A DNA stretch of 64,000 bases from Rhizobiaceae bacterium (GTDB taxonomy: Bacteria; Pseudomonadota; Alphaproteobacteria; Rhizobiales; Rhizobiaceae), in the NCBI GenBank assembly GCA_016742175.1, contig JACVCH010000013.1, positions 45,881-109,880 on the forward strand. Reading direction: 5' to 3'. This document shows positions 54,084 through 63,151 of this stretch, one piece after another. The notes beneath the pieces were generated by a model that was given only the letters and a program-made list of their open reading frames with translations, was not told the DNA's origin and did no database searches. The translations under genes were made by a program, and so were the position numbers. Each line of letters starts with the position of its first letter. Within the stretch, counting starts at the first letter, position 1.

Positions 54084-55454
54084 CTATTCGTACTGCTCCC
54101 GGAAGCGGCGGACGATGTAGAGCGCGGCCATGTTGAGGAAGAGGGTCATGACGAAGAGCGTCAGCCCGAGCGCGAAGGCGACGAGCGACTGCGGCGAGGC
54201 GAAATCCTGGTCGCCGGTAAGCTGGTTGACGATCGTCACCGTCACTGTCGAGATCGGCTCGCCGGGATTGGCGCGCAGGAACGGGCTGTTGCCGGCCGCA
54301 AGCACCACGATCATCGTCTCGCCGATGGCGCGGCTGACCGCGAGCAGGAAGGCGCCGACGATGCCGGGCAGCGCGGCGGGAAGGACGACGCGCTTGATCG
54401 TCTCCGAACGCGTCGCGCCGAGCCCGATCGAGCCGTCGATCATCGCGCGCGGCACCTGCCGCAGGATGTCGTCGGAGAGCGAGGAGATGAAGGGGATGAT
54501 CATGATCCCCATGACGATGCCGGCCGTCAGCGCCGAGGTGGCGCGGATGTCGATGCCGACCGCAGCGCCTGCCGAGGCGAGGAACGGGCCGACCGTGACG
54601 AGTGCAAAGAAGCCGTAAACGATGGTCGGGATACCCGCGAGGATCTCGATCACCGGCTTGACGAAATTGCGCACGCGCGGCCGCGCATATTGCGACAGGT
54701 AGATCGCCGTCATCAGGCCGATCGGCAGCGCGACGAACATGGCGATCGCCGCGACCATGACGGTGCCCCACAGGAGCGGAAGGAGGCCATACTGGCCGCT
54801 GCCGGCGCCCGTGGTCGAAAAGCGCGGGTTCCAGACCGTGCCGAAGAAGAAATCGGCCGGGCTGACGAAGGTGAAGAAGCGCGCGGCCTCGAAGACCAGC
54901 GACAGGACGATGCCGAGCGTGGTCAGGACCGCGACGGCCGAACAGGCGAGGAGCAGGTAGCCGACGAGCCGCTCGACCTCGTTGCGCGCCTGCAGCCGAA
55001 GCGCGACGCGCCGGCGGGCGAAATAGAGCGACAGGGCCGCAAAGGCCGCAGCGGCCGCGAGCACGGTCGCCGACATGATGACCTGGAACTGGCGCAGCGC
55101 CTGCCCGGCGGCCGTCTCATAGGGCTGGACGTCGCCGGCGACGCCGAAGCCGGAGGCGATCTGGCGTACGCGCTGGATGGCGGGTTCGATGACCGAGGCG
55201 GGCTGGTCGGCAAGTTCGGCCGGCAGATTGGCGATGATGAAGGCGCGCGAGGCGGTGTTGCCGAACAGCGCCCAGAGGGCCAGGATCAGGAGCGCCGGGG
55301 CAACCGTCCAGATCGCGACAAGCGAGCCGTGATAGGCCGGGCGCGAATGGAGACGCCCCTCAGGCGTCGCCAGCCGGCGGCTCAGCGACCAGCCCTGCTG
55401 GTAGGCCAGCCCCAGGAACACCAGCAGCAAGGCAGCGACGGTGAGCGAGTTCAT
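54084..55454 (-). CDS. pstC: Phosphate ABC transporter permease PstC (long form)
   Basis: A 456-residue permease, longer than the 320-residue E. coli PstC. The N-terminal 150 residues add helices and a loop before the core. The core has [20 protein letters not shown], the pore-lining segment, and the coupling motif [21 protein letters not shown]. It forms the phosphate channel with PstA. An extra hairpin with terminator-like features lies between pstS and this gene. Confidence 0.95.
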   Translation of the reverse strand: MNSLTVAALLLVFLGLAYQQGWSLSRRLATPEGRLHSRPAYHGSLVAIWTVAPALLILALWALFGNTASRAFIIANLPAELADQPASVIEPAIQRVRQIASGFGVAGDVQPYETAAGQALRQFQVIMSATVLAAAAAFAALSLYFARRRVALRLQARNEVERLVGYLLLACSAVAVLTTLGIVLSLVFEAARFFTFVSPADFFFGTVWNPRFSTTGAGSGQYGLLPLLWGTVMVAAIAMFVALPIGLMTAIYLSQYARPRVRNFVKPVIEILAGIPTIVYGFFALVTVGPFLASAGAAVGIDIRATSALTAGIVMGIMIIPFISSLSDDILRQVPRAMIDGSIGLGATRSETIKRVVLPAALPGIVGAFLLAVSRAIGETMIVVLAAGNSPFLRANPGEPISTVTVTIVNQLTGDQDFASPQSLVAFALGLTLFVMTLFLNMAALYIVRRFREQYE

Positions 55455-55496
55455 CGTGCATCTCCGCTCATCATGAGCAGTCTCGATAAAATGCGA

Positions 55497-55524
55497 GGAA
55501 GAGGCCCGTCGTCGGGCCCCTTCC
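55497..55524 (-). terminator. Attenuator-like hairpin between pstS and pstC
   Basis: A 12-base stem with one mismatch (arms GGAAG-GGCCCG and CGGGCC-CTTCC) and a four-base loop. On the minus strand it is followed a few bases on by ATTTTATC. It could end most pstS transcripts and let a minority through to pstCAB, giving more binding protein than permease. Confidence 0.55.
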
Positions 55525-55541
55525 GGATCATTGCGCGCAGC

Positions 55542-56579
55542 TTAAAGCTGGTCGGCGGTGATCGCTTCCTTGGCGTCGAAGCGGCTCTGGACCTCGGCCG
55601 TCTCCTCTTCCGGCGCCGGGATCATGCCGGCAGCTTCGAGCGCGCCGCCCGCACCGGCCATCTGGTCGGACAGGAAGAAGGCGACGTATTCTTCGAGGCC
55701 CGGGATGACGCCGATATGCTCGCCCTTGACGTAGAAATAGAGCGGACGCGACACCGGATACTCGCCCGACGCGATGGTTTCCAGCGACGGGGTGACGCCC
55801 GACATCGTCGCGACCTTCAGCGTGTCGCGGTTCTGGTCGTAGAAGGACAGGCCGAAGACGCCGACCGTGTCGGGGTTCGACTGAAGGCGGGCGAGGGTCT
55901 CGGTGTAGTCGCCGGCGATCTCGATGACGACGTCCTGGCGCAGCGCGACGCAGGCCTCTTCCATCGCCTCTTCTTCCATCTCCGGCAGCTCGGCGGCTTC
56001 GCAGCCGGCATGCAGGACGCGTTCTTCGAAGACTTCGCGCGTGCCGTGGTTGGAGGCCGGGATCGCCATGGCGATCGGCTGGTCGGGCAGCGACGGGTCG
56101 ATCTCGTTCCAGTTGGTGTAGGTGTTGGCGACCATCTCGCCATCGACCGGCACCTGCGCGGCGATCGCCTTGAAGACGTGGACCGGCTCGAGCGCGAAAT
56201 CGGCCTTGTCGGCGGAGACGGCGAAGACGATGCCGTCATAGCCGATCTGGACTTCGAGGATGTCGTTCACGCCGGCCGCGTTGCAGGCTTCGACCTCGCC
56301 GGCGCGGATGCGGCGCGAGGAATTGGCGATGTCGATCGTGTTCTCGCCGGTGCCTTCGCAGAACTGGCGCAGCCCGCCGCCCGAACCGCCCGAGCCGACG
56401 ACCGGCGTCTTGAACTCGGGGAAGGCGTTGCCGAACTCTTCGGCGACGATCGAGGCGAAGGGAAGGACCGTGGACGAGCCGGCGATCTGGATCGTGTCGC
56501 GGGACTGTGCGGTGGCGATGCCGGCCGAAGCGGCGATGGCGAGTGCTGCGGCGGAGGCCGCGAGAATGAAGGTCTTCAT
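55542..56579 (-). CDS. pstS: Phosphate ABC transporter substrate-binding protein PstS
   Basis: A 345-residue periplasmic phosphate-binding protein. The signal peptide ends near ATAQS. The phosphate loop GSSTVLPF and the second binding segment GSGGSGGGLRQFCEG are present. An acidic, Glu-rich insertion (ELPEMEEEAMEEACVAL) and three cysteines (GVEACNAAG, HAGCEAAEL, EEACVAL) place it in the alphaproteobacterial subtype rather than the E. coli type. It is the first gene of the pst operon and has a Pho box 75 bases upstream. The ATG at MKTFIL follows AGGAGTGGG. Confidence 0.95.
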   Translation of the reverse strand: MKTFILAASAAALAIAASAGIATAQSRDTIQIAGSSTVLPFASIVAEEFGNAFPEFKTPVVGSGGSGGGLRQFCEGTGENTIDIANSSRRIRAGEVEACNAAGVNDILEVQIGYDGIVFAVSADKADFALEPVHVFKAIAAQVPVDGEMVANTYTNWNEIDPSLPDQPIAMAIPASNHGTREVFEERVLHAGCEAAELPEMEEEAMEEACVALRQDVVIEIAGDYTETLARLQSNPDTVGVFGLSFYDQNRDTLKVATMSGVTPSLETIASGEYPVSRPLYFYVKGEHIGVIPGLEEYVAFFLSDQMAGAGGALEAAGMIPAPEEETAEVQSRFDAKEAITADQL

Positions 56580-56653
56580 GGAGCCCACTCCTGTTCAGAA
56601 ATCTCTTCTGCTGTCGCCGCGGTCGGCGACGGGAGTGGCAATAGCGGCCCTAT

Positions 56654-56671
56654 GTAACAGTTGGATGACAG
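56654..56671 (-). promoter_or_regulatory. Pho box (PhoB binding site) upstream of pstS
   Basis: Reading on the minus strand, CTGTCAT and CTGTTAC are direct repeats 11 bases apart, matching the PhoB consensus CTGTCAT-N4-CTGTCAT at 12 to 13 of 14 positions. The site is 75 bases before the pstS start, where a -35 element would be expected. Confidence 0.9.
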
Positions 56672-56939
56672 TTTGATGTCGGCCTCACGAAGGCCACGAC
56701 AAGCCCAGGCGGCGGGCGCTGCGCCGCCGTTCACATCGATTTCCGAAGCTCCGAAAAAGCCGGACGGAAAGGCCATGCCTTCGAGCCGAAACGCTACCGA
56801 CGCCTGCAATCTTGCAGAGAACGATCCTTAGTTGGGGCACAGACAGACCAATCCAACGTCGGCGGCGGCACTTCCCGTCCGGAAAACTCGGAATTCAGCA
56901 CTCCGATCACGCAATCTTTCAATGACAGCAGTTGGAGCG

Positions 56940-56961
56940 ATATGGTGCGATCGCACCATAT
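56940..56961. promoter_or_regulatory. Perfect 22-bp palindrome after the hybrid kinase gene
   Basis: Half-site ATATGGTGCGA is followed at once by its exact complement TCGCACCATAT. It lies six bases past the stop of the kinase gene and nearly 300 bases from the Pho box. There is no T-run, so it is not a clear terminator. A dimeric regulator site or a hairpin is possible. Confidence 0.55.
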
Positions 56962-56966
56962 GCGGA

Positions 56967-59885
56967 TCAATTTCCGCTGTTTTCGCGGTTTGCCTGCCCA
57001 TCGAGCCAGGAAGCGATCTTGTCGGCGAGCGCCTTGGGGCTGATCGGCTTGGGCAGGTAGTCGTCCATTCCGGCCTCGAGGCACCGCTCGCGATCGCCCT
57101 TCAGCGCATGCGCCGTGACCCCGATGATGGGAACCGGCGCGGCATCGGGCAAGGCCCGGATCGCCCGCGTCGCCTCGAGCCCGTCCATCACCGGCATCGA
57201 CACGTCCATCAGAATCAGCCGCGCGCCCGCCTCGCGGTAGCGCTCGAGCGCCAGCCTGCCATTGGCGACGATGGCGAATTTCAGCCCGATCTCCTCGAGA
57301 ATCTGCCGGAAGACGAGCTGGTTGACCTCGTTGTCCTCCGCGACGAGCACATCGAGCGCCGCGCCGTTCGGCGTCGCCGCAGGTGCGGGCGTCGTTTGGA
57401 CCGGCGCTCGCGCCTCCGCGGGCCGGACGAGCGGCACGACGACGCCCGGCGCGCTGGAGCGGCGGCGCTGGATCGTGTCGACCAGCGTCTTCAATAGGAC
57501 GGCCGAGCGCGCCGGCTTGATGAGCTGCGCCTCGATGCCGAGTTCGCGGCCCGGCGCGCCGGTGACCGCCTGGTCGACGGAGCTGAGGAGCAGGATCGGC
57601 GTGCGGGCGATGGCCGCATTGCCGCGAATGATGCGCGCGGCGTCGACGCCGGTCATTTCCGGCATCTGATAGTCGAGGATGACGCAGTCGACATCGAGCC
57701 CGCGCCGCGCCGCTTCGGTCAGGACGGCGATGCCCTCCGCCGCGCTGGTCGCAGCGCAGGCATCGAATTCCCAGCCCTGCATCTGTTCGAGCAGGATCGA
57801 GCGGTTGATGGGGTTGTCGTCGATGATCAGGACGCGCGCACCGCGCACGTCGAGCGCGGGCGAGCGATGCTGGCCCTGGTCGTCGGCATCGGGAAGATCG
57901 ACGGTGAACCAGAAGCGCGAGCCCTGTCCGACGGCGCTTTCGACGTCGATCGCCCCGCCCATCAGGCCGACGAGCCGCGACGAGATCGCGAGGCCGAGCC
58001 CGGTGCCTTCATGCCGGCGCGTCGACGACGCATCGACCTGGCTGAACTTTTCGAACACGAGTGCCAGCTTGTCGGCCGGGATGCCCATGCCCGTATCGGT
58101 CACCGAGATGGTGAGGCGGGTGCCCGTCTGGGAAGCGACGCCGCTGACGTCGACCAGCACGTGGCCGGCATCGGTAAACTTCACCGCATTGCCCATCAGA
58201 TTGGTGACGATCTGGCGGATGCGCCCGCCATCGCCGATGAAGCGCCGCTTCAGCCCCGGCTCGAAGCGGACGATCATCTCGAGGTCTTTTTCCTTGGCGC
58301 GCGTCGAGACGAGCGTCGCGACGTCCTCGATCGCCTCGGCGAGATCGAAGGGCGCCGGATCGAGCGCGAGCTGGCCCGCGTCGATCTTGGAGAAGTCGAG
58401 GATATCGTTGATGATCGTCAGGAGCGCGTTGCCGGATTTGACGATGATGTCGGCGAAGGTCTTCTGCTTTGCGTCGAGATCGGTCTTCCACAGGAGCTCG
58501 GCCATGCCGAGGACGCCGTTCATGGGCGTTCGGATCTCGTGGCTCATATTGGCCAGGAACTCGGACTTGGCGCGGTCGGCAAGCTCGGCCTTGTGCTGGG
58601 CTTCCTCCAGCTCGGCCTCGCGGCGCTTCATCGCCGTGATGTCGAAATAGGAGACGAGCCGCCGGCCGCCGGAAAGCGGCGTCACCGAATAGATCATCGT
58701 GCAGCCGTCGGCGCGCGTGAACTCGCGCGGCGGCACGTCGCCGGATGCGATCTGCGCCAGCCGTTCCTCGACATAGGTCGTCCAGGCCTCGTCGTCGACG
58801 TCGTAGATTCCGTTGCGCCGGCTCACTTCCATCATGTGGCGCGCATGGGAGCCGACCGGAATCTCCTCCGGCTTCGTATGCCAGAGCCGGTAATAGGCCT
58901 CGTTGATGATCTCGGTGTTGAGGTCGCCGTCGAGCACTACGACGCCGAGGTCCATGGTGTCGAGCGTGCGCTGGAGATCGGCGTAGAGGCTTTCGGCGCG
59001 GTCGCGCGCCACGGCAAGCTCGCGCTCGCGCTGCTTGTGCTCGGTGATGTCAGCGACGATGCCGACGCGGTCGCCGCTGGCGGTGACCTGGTCGTGCCGG
59101 CGCATCCAGCGCCCGGTCGGCAGGCGGAACTCGACCTCGTGGTCGACCAGCGCCTCCCAGCGCGCGACCTGCGCTTCGACCCATTTGGCCGCATTCCCGC
59201 GCGCCTCGGCGACGCCGCCGCGGTCGGCCAGTTCGCCGAAGAGCTGCTTGAACGTCTTGCCGACTTCGAGCTTCACCACAGAGAACTTGTTCTGCAGCGC
59301 GGTATTGAACGCGACCAGCCTGTCCTCCGTGTCCCACAGGACGAAGCCGTCGGGCAGCGCGTCGATGGCGCATTGCAGCCGCCGCTGCGCGTCCTGCGCC
59401 TCGGCCCTGGCGCGTTCGAGGTCCGCCTCGTGCGCGATGACGGTGGTGATGTCGGTGCAGACACCGATCGTGCCGCCGTCCTCGGTCCGGATTTCGCGGT
59501 GGATGACGTGCCGTCCGTCGCGGAAGGCAAGCTGCATCTCGAAGCTTTCCCCGCTGCGCCCGCCGAGCACATGCGCCTTGAGGGCGGCCGGATCGGCGTC
59601 GCCGATGTCCCAAACCTGGCGCTCGATCGCGGCGTCGAGAAGATCGCCGAACAAGACGCCCGGCCGGATCACGTCGGCAATCGGCGCATAAAGCGCCACC
59701 ATCGCGTCATTGTAGTGAACGAGGCGGTCGTCGCGGTCGTAATAGCAGAAGGCGTCGCTCATCACGTTGAGCCCGGCCATCAGCCGGTCGGCATGCGCGC
59801 TCGCGCCGCCTTCCGCGCGCGCCGGCATGTTCAACGCGCCGCGCGCTACGGCCTTCGCCAAAACTCCGTCAATTCCCACGAGCAT
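56967..59885 (-). CDS. Soluble hybrid sensor histidine kinase with three PAS and two receiver domains
   Basis: A 972-residue cytoplasmic kinase. No transmembrane helix is visible. PAS or PAS-like domains lie at about 33-150, 165-280 and 305-420. The dimerisation/phosphoacceptor helix has SHEIRTPMNG (His449); the ATPase domain has NLMGNAVKFT (Asn566), DTGMGIP and GTGLGLAIS. Receiver one (about 683-805) has Asp738 and Lys790; receiver two (about 844-965) has Asp894 and Lys946. A Pro/Ala linker joins the receivers. No Hpt domain is present, so a separate phosphotransfer protein is needed for output. It is upstream of pstS on the same strand but unlike PhoR. The signal is unknown. Confidence 0.92.
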   Translation of the reverse strand: MLVGIDGVLAKAVARGALNMPARAEGGASAHADRLMAGLNVMSDAFCYYDRDDRLVHYNDAMVALYAPIADVIRPGVLFGDLLDAAIERQVWDIGDADPAALKAHVLGGRSGESFEMQLAFRDGRHVIHREIRTEDGGTIGVCTDITTVIAHEADLERARAEAQDAQRRLQCAIDALPDGFVLWDTEDRLVAFNTALQNKFSVVKLEVGKTFKQLFGELADRGGVAEARGNAAKWVEAQVARWEALVDHEVEFRLPTGRWMRRHDQVTASGDRVGIVADITEHKQRERELAVARDRAESLYADLQRTLDTMDLGVVVLDGDLNTEIINEAYYRLWHTKPEEIPVGSHARHMMEVSRRNGIYDVDDEAWTTYVEERLAQIASGDVPPREFTRADGCTMIYSVTPLSGGRRLVSYFDITAMKRREAELEEAQHKAELADRAKSEFLANMSHEIRTPMNGVLGMAELLWKTDLDAKQKTFADIIVKSGNALLTIINDILDFSKIDAGQLALDPAPFDLAEAIEDVATLVSTRAKEKDLEMIVRFEPGLKRRFIGDGGRIRQIVTNLMGNAVKFTDAGHVLVDVSGVASQTGTRLTISVTDTGMGIPADKLALVFEKFSQVDASSTRRHEGTGLGLAISSRLVGLMGGAIDVESAVGQGSRFWFTVDLPDADDQGQHRSPALDVRGARVLIIDDNPINRSILLEQMQGWEFDACAATSAAEGIAVLTEAARRGLDVDCVILDYQMPEMTGVDAARIIRGNAAIARTPILLLSSVDQAVTGAPGRELGIEAQLIKPARSAVLLKTLVDTIQRRRSSAPGVVVPLVRPAEARAPVQTTPAPAATPNGAALDVLVAEDNEVNQLVFRQILEEIGLKFAIVANGRLALERYREAGARLILMDVSMPVMDGLEATRAIRALPDAAPVPIIGVTAHALKGDRERCLEAGMDDYLPKPISPKALADKIASWLDGQANRENSGN

Positions 59886-60017
59886 GCCCCCACATCCCGA
59901 CGACGCGGCGACACTGCCCGACAGTCACTTAACGCGACGCTAAAATGATGAACATGTGCGCCATTCGATGCCCGAACGCATGCGCGCGGCACGGAAAACG
60001 GATGATTTCGAGAAGAT

Positions 60018-60092
60018 TGGTACTCCCAAGGGGAATCGAACCCCTGTTTTCGCCGTGAGAGGGCGACGTCCTGACCGCTAGACGATGGGAGC
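60018..60092 (-). tRNA. tRNA-Glu (anticodon CTC)
   Basis: A 75-nt tRNA on the minus strand: acceptor GCTCCCA pairs with TGGGAGT (first pair G-T), discriminator A and encoded CCA, anticodon stem CGCC / GGCG with loop CTCTCAC (anticodon CTC, reading GAG), and T-loop GTTCGATTC. Flanked by the hybrid kinase and a VOC-protein gene; no integrase is near. Confidence 0.96.
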
Positions 60093-60161
60093 GTCCAAGC
60101 CGCCCATATAGAAGCGAATCCGCGCGAAGGCAACCGGGGTCGGGGGGACTTTTTTGATGAC

Positions 60162-60557
60162 CTAGCGTCGCGTGTATTCGATGAGATCGTAGAGATTGCC
60201 GTAGCGATCGGCGAAGATCGCGACCTTGCCATAGGCTTCGGTGCGCGGCGCCTCGCGAACGTCGACGCCGCGCGCGGTCATCGCCGCATGGTCGGCGTCG
60301 AAATCGTCCGTCTCGATGAAAAAGCCGACGCGTCCGCCCGTCTGGTTGCCGATCGAGGCGAGCTGCGCAGCGCCGTCCGCCCGTGCCAGCAGGAACGCGC
60401 AACCGCCGCCGGCCGGCCCGACGCGCACCCAGCGCTTGGCCCCGCCGAGCGACACGTCGTCCAGCAGGGTGAAACCAATGGTCTCGACATAATGCGCGAT
60501 CGCCGTGTCGTAGTCGTCGACGACGAGCGTCACGGTGGCGAGGCGCTGCGCCATCAC
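60162..60557 (-). CDS. VOC-superfamily (glyoxalase-like) protein
   Basis: A 131-residue vicinal-oxygen-chelate protein with the paired beta-alpha-beta-beta-beta modules. LATVTLVVDDYDTAIAHYVETIGF-type start (seen as LVVDDYDTAIAHYVETIGF) and the end IFADRYGNLYDLIEY with its metal-ligand Glu are typical. Members act as glyoxalases, dioxygenases or antibiotic-binding proteins, and the substrate here is unknown. It starts inside the stop of the preceding small membrane protein gene (four-base overlap), so the two are translationally coupled. Confidence 0.88.
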   Translation of the reverse strand: MMAQRLATVTLVVDDYDTAIAHYVETIGFTLLDDVSLGGAKRWVRVGPAGGGCAFLLARADGAAQLASIGNQTGGRVGFFIETDDFDADHAAMTARGVDVREAPRTEAYGKVAIFADRYGNLYDLIEYTRR

Positions 60558-60943
60558 TCTGTCACCAGCGCGAAGCGAGCGATGATGCGCGCCGATGCGA
60601 TGTCGTAGACGACGATCTCGCGCGCGCCGCCCGCCTCGACCAAGAGCGTCAGGCGGCCATCGGCAAGCGAGGAGGAAACGACGTTCGCGCCGGCCGGAAG
60701 GGCGATTTCACCGGTGATGGTGCTGCCCTCGGGCGGCAGCGGCAATGCGGACGACGCTGCCTCTTCGGGCGACGAACCGGTCGAGACCGAGCGGTAGACA
60801 AGCGCGCCCACCACGGCCATAAGGGCCAGGAACAGAATTCCCAGATTGATGACGACGAAGCGCATCAGCTTGGCGCGCACCTTTTCGACGGCCGGATCGA
60901 GCGGCTCGTCCTGGTCCAGTTGCTGCGGTGCGCGCTCATTCAT
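60554..60943 (-). CDS. Hypothetical single-pass membrane protein
   Basis: A 129-residue protein with an acidic N-terminal cytoplasmic part (QLDQDEPLDPAVEKVRAK), one helix (VVINLGILFLALMAVVGALVY) and a periplasmic domain of about 65 residues rich in small residues. I recognise it as a conserved type in Rhizobiales but no named domain. The ATG at MNERAPQ was chosen; the frame is open far upstream but antisense to the pseudouridine synthase. Divergent from that gene by 13 bases and coupled to the VOC gene. Confidence 0.75.
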   Translation of the reverse strand: MNERAPQQLDQDEPLDPAVEKVRAKLMRFVVINLGILFLALMAVVGALVYRSVSTGSSPEEAASSALPLPPEGSTITGEIALPAGANVVSSSLADGRLTLLVEAGGAREIVVYDIASARIIARFALVTE

Positions 60944-60956
60944 AACAGGAAGTCCA

Positions 60957-62012
60957 TTGGCCAGTGCTGACGTGAGCGCCCCTGATACCGAAGCCGCCGC
61001 CGGTTTGAAAGCCTTCGCCGTCGGCGAGGATGCCGCAGGCATGCGCCTCGACCAGTGGCTTGCCGCCCAGACTGCGCCCGACCTGTCGCGCAACCGCGTC
61101 CAGGCGTTGATCCGCGGCGGCGACGTCCGGATCGACGGCAAGATCGTTCAGGAGCCCAAGGCCAAGCTCGTCGCCGGCGCGATCGTCACGCTCGGCATGC
61201 CGGAGCCCGAGGCCGCCGAGCCGGCGGCCGAGGCGATCGACCTTTCGATCCTCTACGAGGACGACGACCTGATCGTGATCGACAAGCCGGCGGGCCTCGT
61301 CGTCCATCCCGGCGCGGGAAACTGGACGGGCACGCTCGTCAATGCGCTGATCCACCATTGCGGCGCCTCGCTCTCGGGCATCGGCGGCGTGCGGCGGCCC
61401 GGCATCGTCCACCGTCTCGACAAGGACACGAGCGGCGTCCTCGTCGTCGCCAAGAACGACCTGGCGCATCGCGCGCTGTCCGACGCCTTCGCCGACCATG
61501 GCGAGACCGGCGACCTCGAACGCGCCTACCACGCCATCGTCTGGGGCGTGCCGCCGCGCCCGGCGGGCATCATCGACGCGCCGCTCGGCCGATCCGGCAC
61601 CGACCGGACCAAGCGCGCGGTGGTGCCGGAGGGCCGATCCGACGCCCGCCACGCGGTCACGCATTATGGCGTCGTCGAGAAGTTCGGCGCCCGCGCCGAC
61701 GCGACGTCCTTCGCCTCGCTGGTCGAATGCCGGCTCGAAACCGGGCGCACGCACCAGATTCGCGTCCATATGGCGCATGTCGGCCATCCGCTGATCGGCG
61801 ACCAGACCTATGGCCGCGCCTTCAAGACCAAGGCAAACAAGCTGCCGGACGACATGAAGGCGTTGGTCGGCGAATTTCCGCGCCAGGCGCTCCACGCGCG
61901 CCTTCTCCAGTTTCGCCATCCGCGCACCGACGAAGTGCTCCGCTTCGAGGCGCCCTACCCGGCCGATTTCACGGAACTTCTCGAAGCGTTGCGCCGTTTG
62001 CCATCGGAATGA
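60957..62012 (+). CDS. rluD: RluA-family 23S rRNA pseudouridine synthase (RluD-like)
   Basis: A 351-residue pseudouridine synthase with an N-terminal S4 RNA-binding domain (MRLDQWLAAQ... RNRVQALIRGGDVRIDG) and the RluA catalytic core. The catalytic Asp is in IVHRLDKDTSGVLV, and RTHQIRVHMAHVGHP is the second family motif. S4 plus length favour RluD, which modifies helix 69 of 23S rRNA. The start is uncertain: TTG at 60957 has AGGAAG just upstream, GTG at 60972 is the alternative. rpoH follows on the same strand, a conserved order in alphaproteobacteria. Confidence 0.9.
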   Translation: MASADVSAPDTEAAAGLKAFAVGEDAAGMRLDQWLAAQTAPDLSRNRVQALIRGGDVRIDGKIVQEPKAKLVAGAIVTLGMPEPEAAEPAAEAIDLSILYEDDDLIVIDKPAGLVVHPGAGNWTGTLVNALIHHCGASLSGIGGVRRPGIVHRLDKDTSGVLVVAKNDLAHRALSDAFADHGETGDLERAYHAIVWGVPPRPAGIIDAPLGRSGTDRTKRAVVPEGRSDARHAVTHYGVVEKFGARADATSFASLVECRLETGRTHQIRVHMAHVGHPLIGDQTYGRAFKTKANKLPDDMKALVGEFPRQALHARLLQFRHPRTDEVLRFEAPYPADFTELLEALRRLPSE

Positions 62013-62078
62013 CGAAATCCTGAGTGAGATTGTTCACTTCAGGAAGACGCACTATTTCAGGACGATATGTGCCGTGCA

Positions 62079-62103
62079 ATTCGTCCGCGCGATCCCTATA
62101 TTA
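62079..62103 (+). promoter_or_regulatory. Candidate rpoH promoter region
   Basis: CCCTATATTA at 62094-62103 resembles the -10 part of alphaproteobacterial promoters, including heat-shock-type ones. No convincing -35 at the right distance was found (GTGCAA at 62074-62079 is weak), so this is only tentative. Confidence 0.3.
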
Positions 62104-62187
62104 GCGATATGGCGCAACAGGCCCACGGCGCTGCGCCACCTGCCCGCCGCCAGCGGGGGCAGGCCGATTTGAGAGAGAGGGTGCTTT

Positions 62188-63096
62188 ATGGCCCAGACAC
62201 TGCCAAGCATTGCGACCGGAGAGGGAGGCCTTTCCCGCTATCTTGAAGAGATCCGACGCTTTCCCATGCTCCAGCCGCAGGAAGAGTACATGCTCGCCAA
62301 GCGGTATCTGGAGCATGACGACACCGCTGCCGCCCACAAGATGGTGACGAGCCATCTGCGCCTCGTCGCGAAGATTGCGATGGGCTATCGCGGCTATGGC
62401 CTGCCGATCGGCGAGGTGATTTCGGAGGGCAATGTCGGCCTGATGCAGGCCGTCAAGAAGTTCGAGCCGGAGCGCGGTTTCCGCCTCGCGACCTACGCGA
62501 TGTGGTGGATCAAGGCGTCGATCCAGGAATACATCCTGCGCTCGTGGAGCCTCGTGAAGATGGGCACCACCGCCAACCAGAAGCGCCTGTTCTTCAACCT
62601 TCGCAAGGTGAAGGGCAAGATCCAGGCGCTCGACGAAGGCGATCTGAAGCCCGAGCACATCACCGAGATCGCGACGCGCCTCAACGTGTCGGAAGAGGAG
62701 GTCGTGTCGATGAACCGTCGCCTGTCGGGCGACGCCTCGCTCAACGCGCCGATCCGCGCGACCGAGGGTGAATCGGGCGAATGGCAGGACTGGTTGGTCG
62801 ACGACCATGAAAGCCAGGAAGAGATGCTCGTCCAGCAGGACGAACTCGAAAGCCGCCGCGCGCTCCTGACCGACGCGATGGGCGTCCTCAACGAGCGGGA
62901 GCGGCGCATCTTCGAGGCCCGCCGCCTCGCCGAAGACCCGATGACGCTGGAAGAGCTTTCCGGCGAATTCGACATCAGCCGCGAGCGCGTGCGCCAGATC
63001 GAGGTGCGCGCCTTCGAAAAGGTGCAGGACGCGGTCAAGGCTGCGGCGCGCCGTCAGGCGCAGTCGCTGCGCACCATCGAGGCCGACGCCCGCTGA
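62188..63096 (+). CDS. rpoH: RNA polymerase sigma factor RpoH (sigma-32)
   Basis: A 302-residue heat-shock sigma factor. The conserved regions are in order: LSRYLEEIRRFPML (region 1.2), LRLVAKIAMGYRGYGLP (2.1) and FRLATYAMWWIKASIQEYILRSW-type region 2.4 (as RLATYAMWWIKASIQEYI), the RpoH box QKRLFFNLRKVKGKI and region 4.2 LSGEFDISRERVRQIEVRAF. It directs RNA polymerase to heat-shock promoters. Rhizobia usually have two or more rpoH copies, so this may be one of several. The ATG follows AGAGAGGG. Confidence 0.96.
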   Translation: MAQTLPSIATGEGGLSRYLEEIRRFPMLQPQEEYMLAKRYLEHDDTAAAHKMVTSHLRLVAKIAMGYRGYGLPIGEVISEGNVGLMQAVKKFEPERGFRLATYAMWWIKASIQEYILRSWSLVKMGTTANQKRLFFNLRKVKGKIQALDEGDLKPEHITEIATRLNVSEEEVVSMNRRLSGDASLNAPIRATEGESGEWQDWLVDDHESQEEMLVQQDELESRRALLTDAMGVLNERERRIFEARRLAEDPMTLEELSGEFDISRERVRQIEVRAFEKVQDAVKAAARRQAQSLRTIEADAR

Positions 63097-63119
63097 TCGC
63101 AGCGCATATCGAGAAAAAG

Positions 63120-63147
63120 AAAACGCCGGCTTCGCGCCGGCGTTTTT
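63120..63147. terminator. Intrinsic terminator after rpoH
   Basis: A stem AAAACGCCGGC / GCCGGCGTTTT with a TTCGC loop is followed by TA. It is convergent with the hypothetical gene at 63152, so it probably ends both transcripts. Confidence 0.92.
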
Positions 63148-63151
63148 ATGT

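Larger units (their letters stand above)
56580..56966. other. Gene-free region upstream of pstS
   Basis: This 387-base gap between pstS and the hybrid kinase gene holds the Pho box and the pstS promoter near its left side and a perfect 22-base palindrome at its right edge, just after the kinase stop. No open frame in it shows coding character, although antisense frames are open. The middle (about 56690-56930) shows nothing I can name. Confidence 0.7.
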
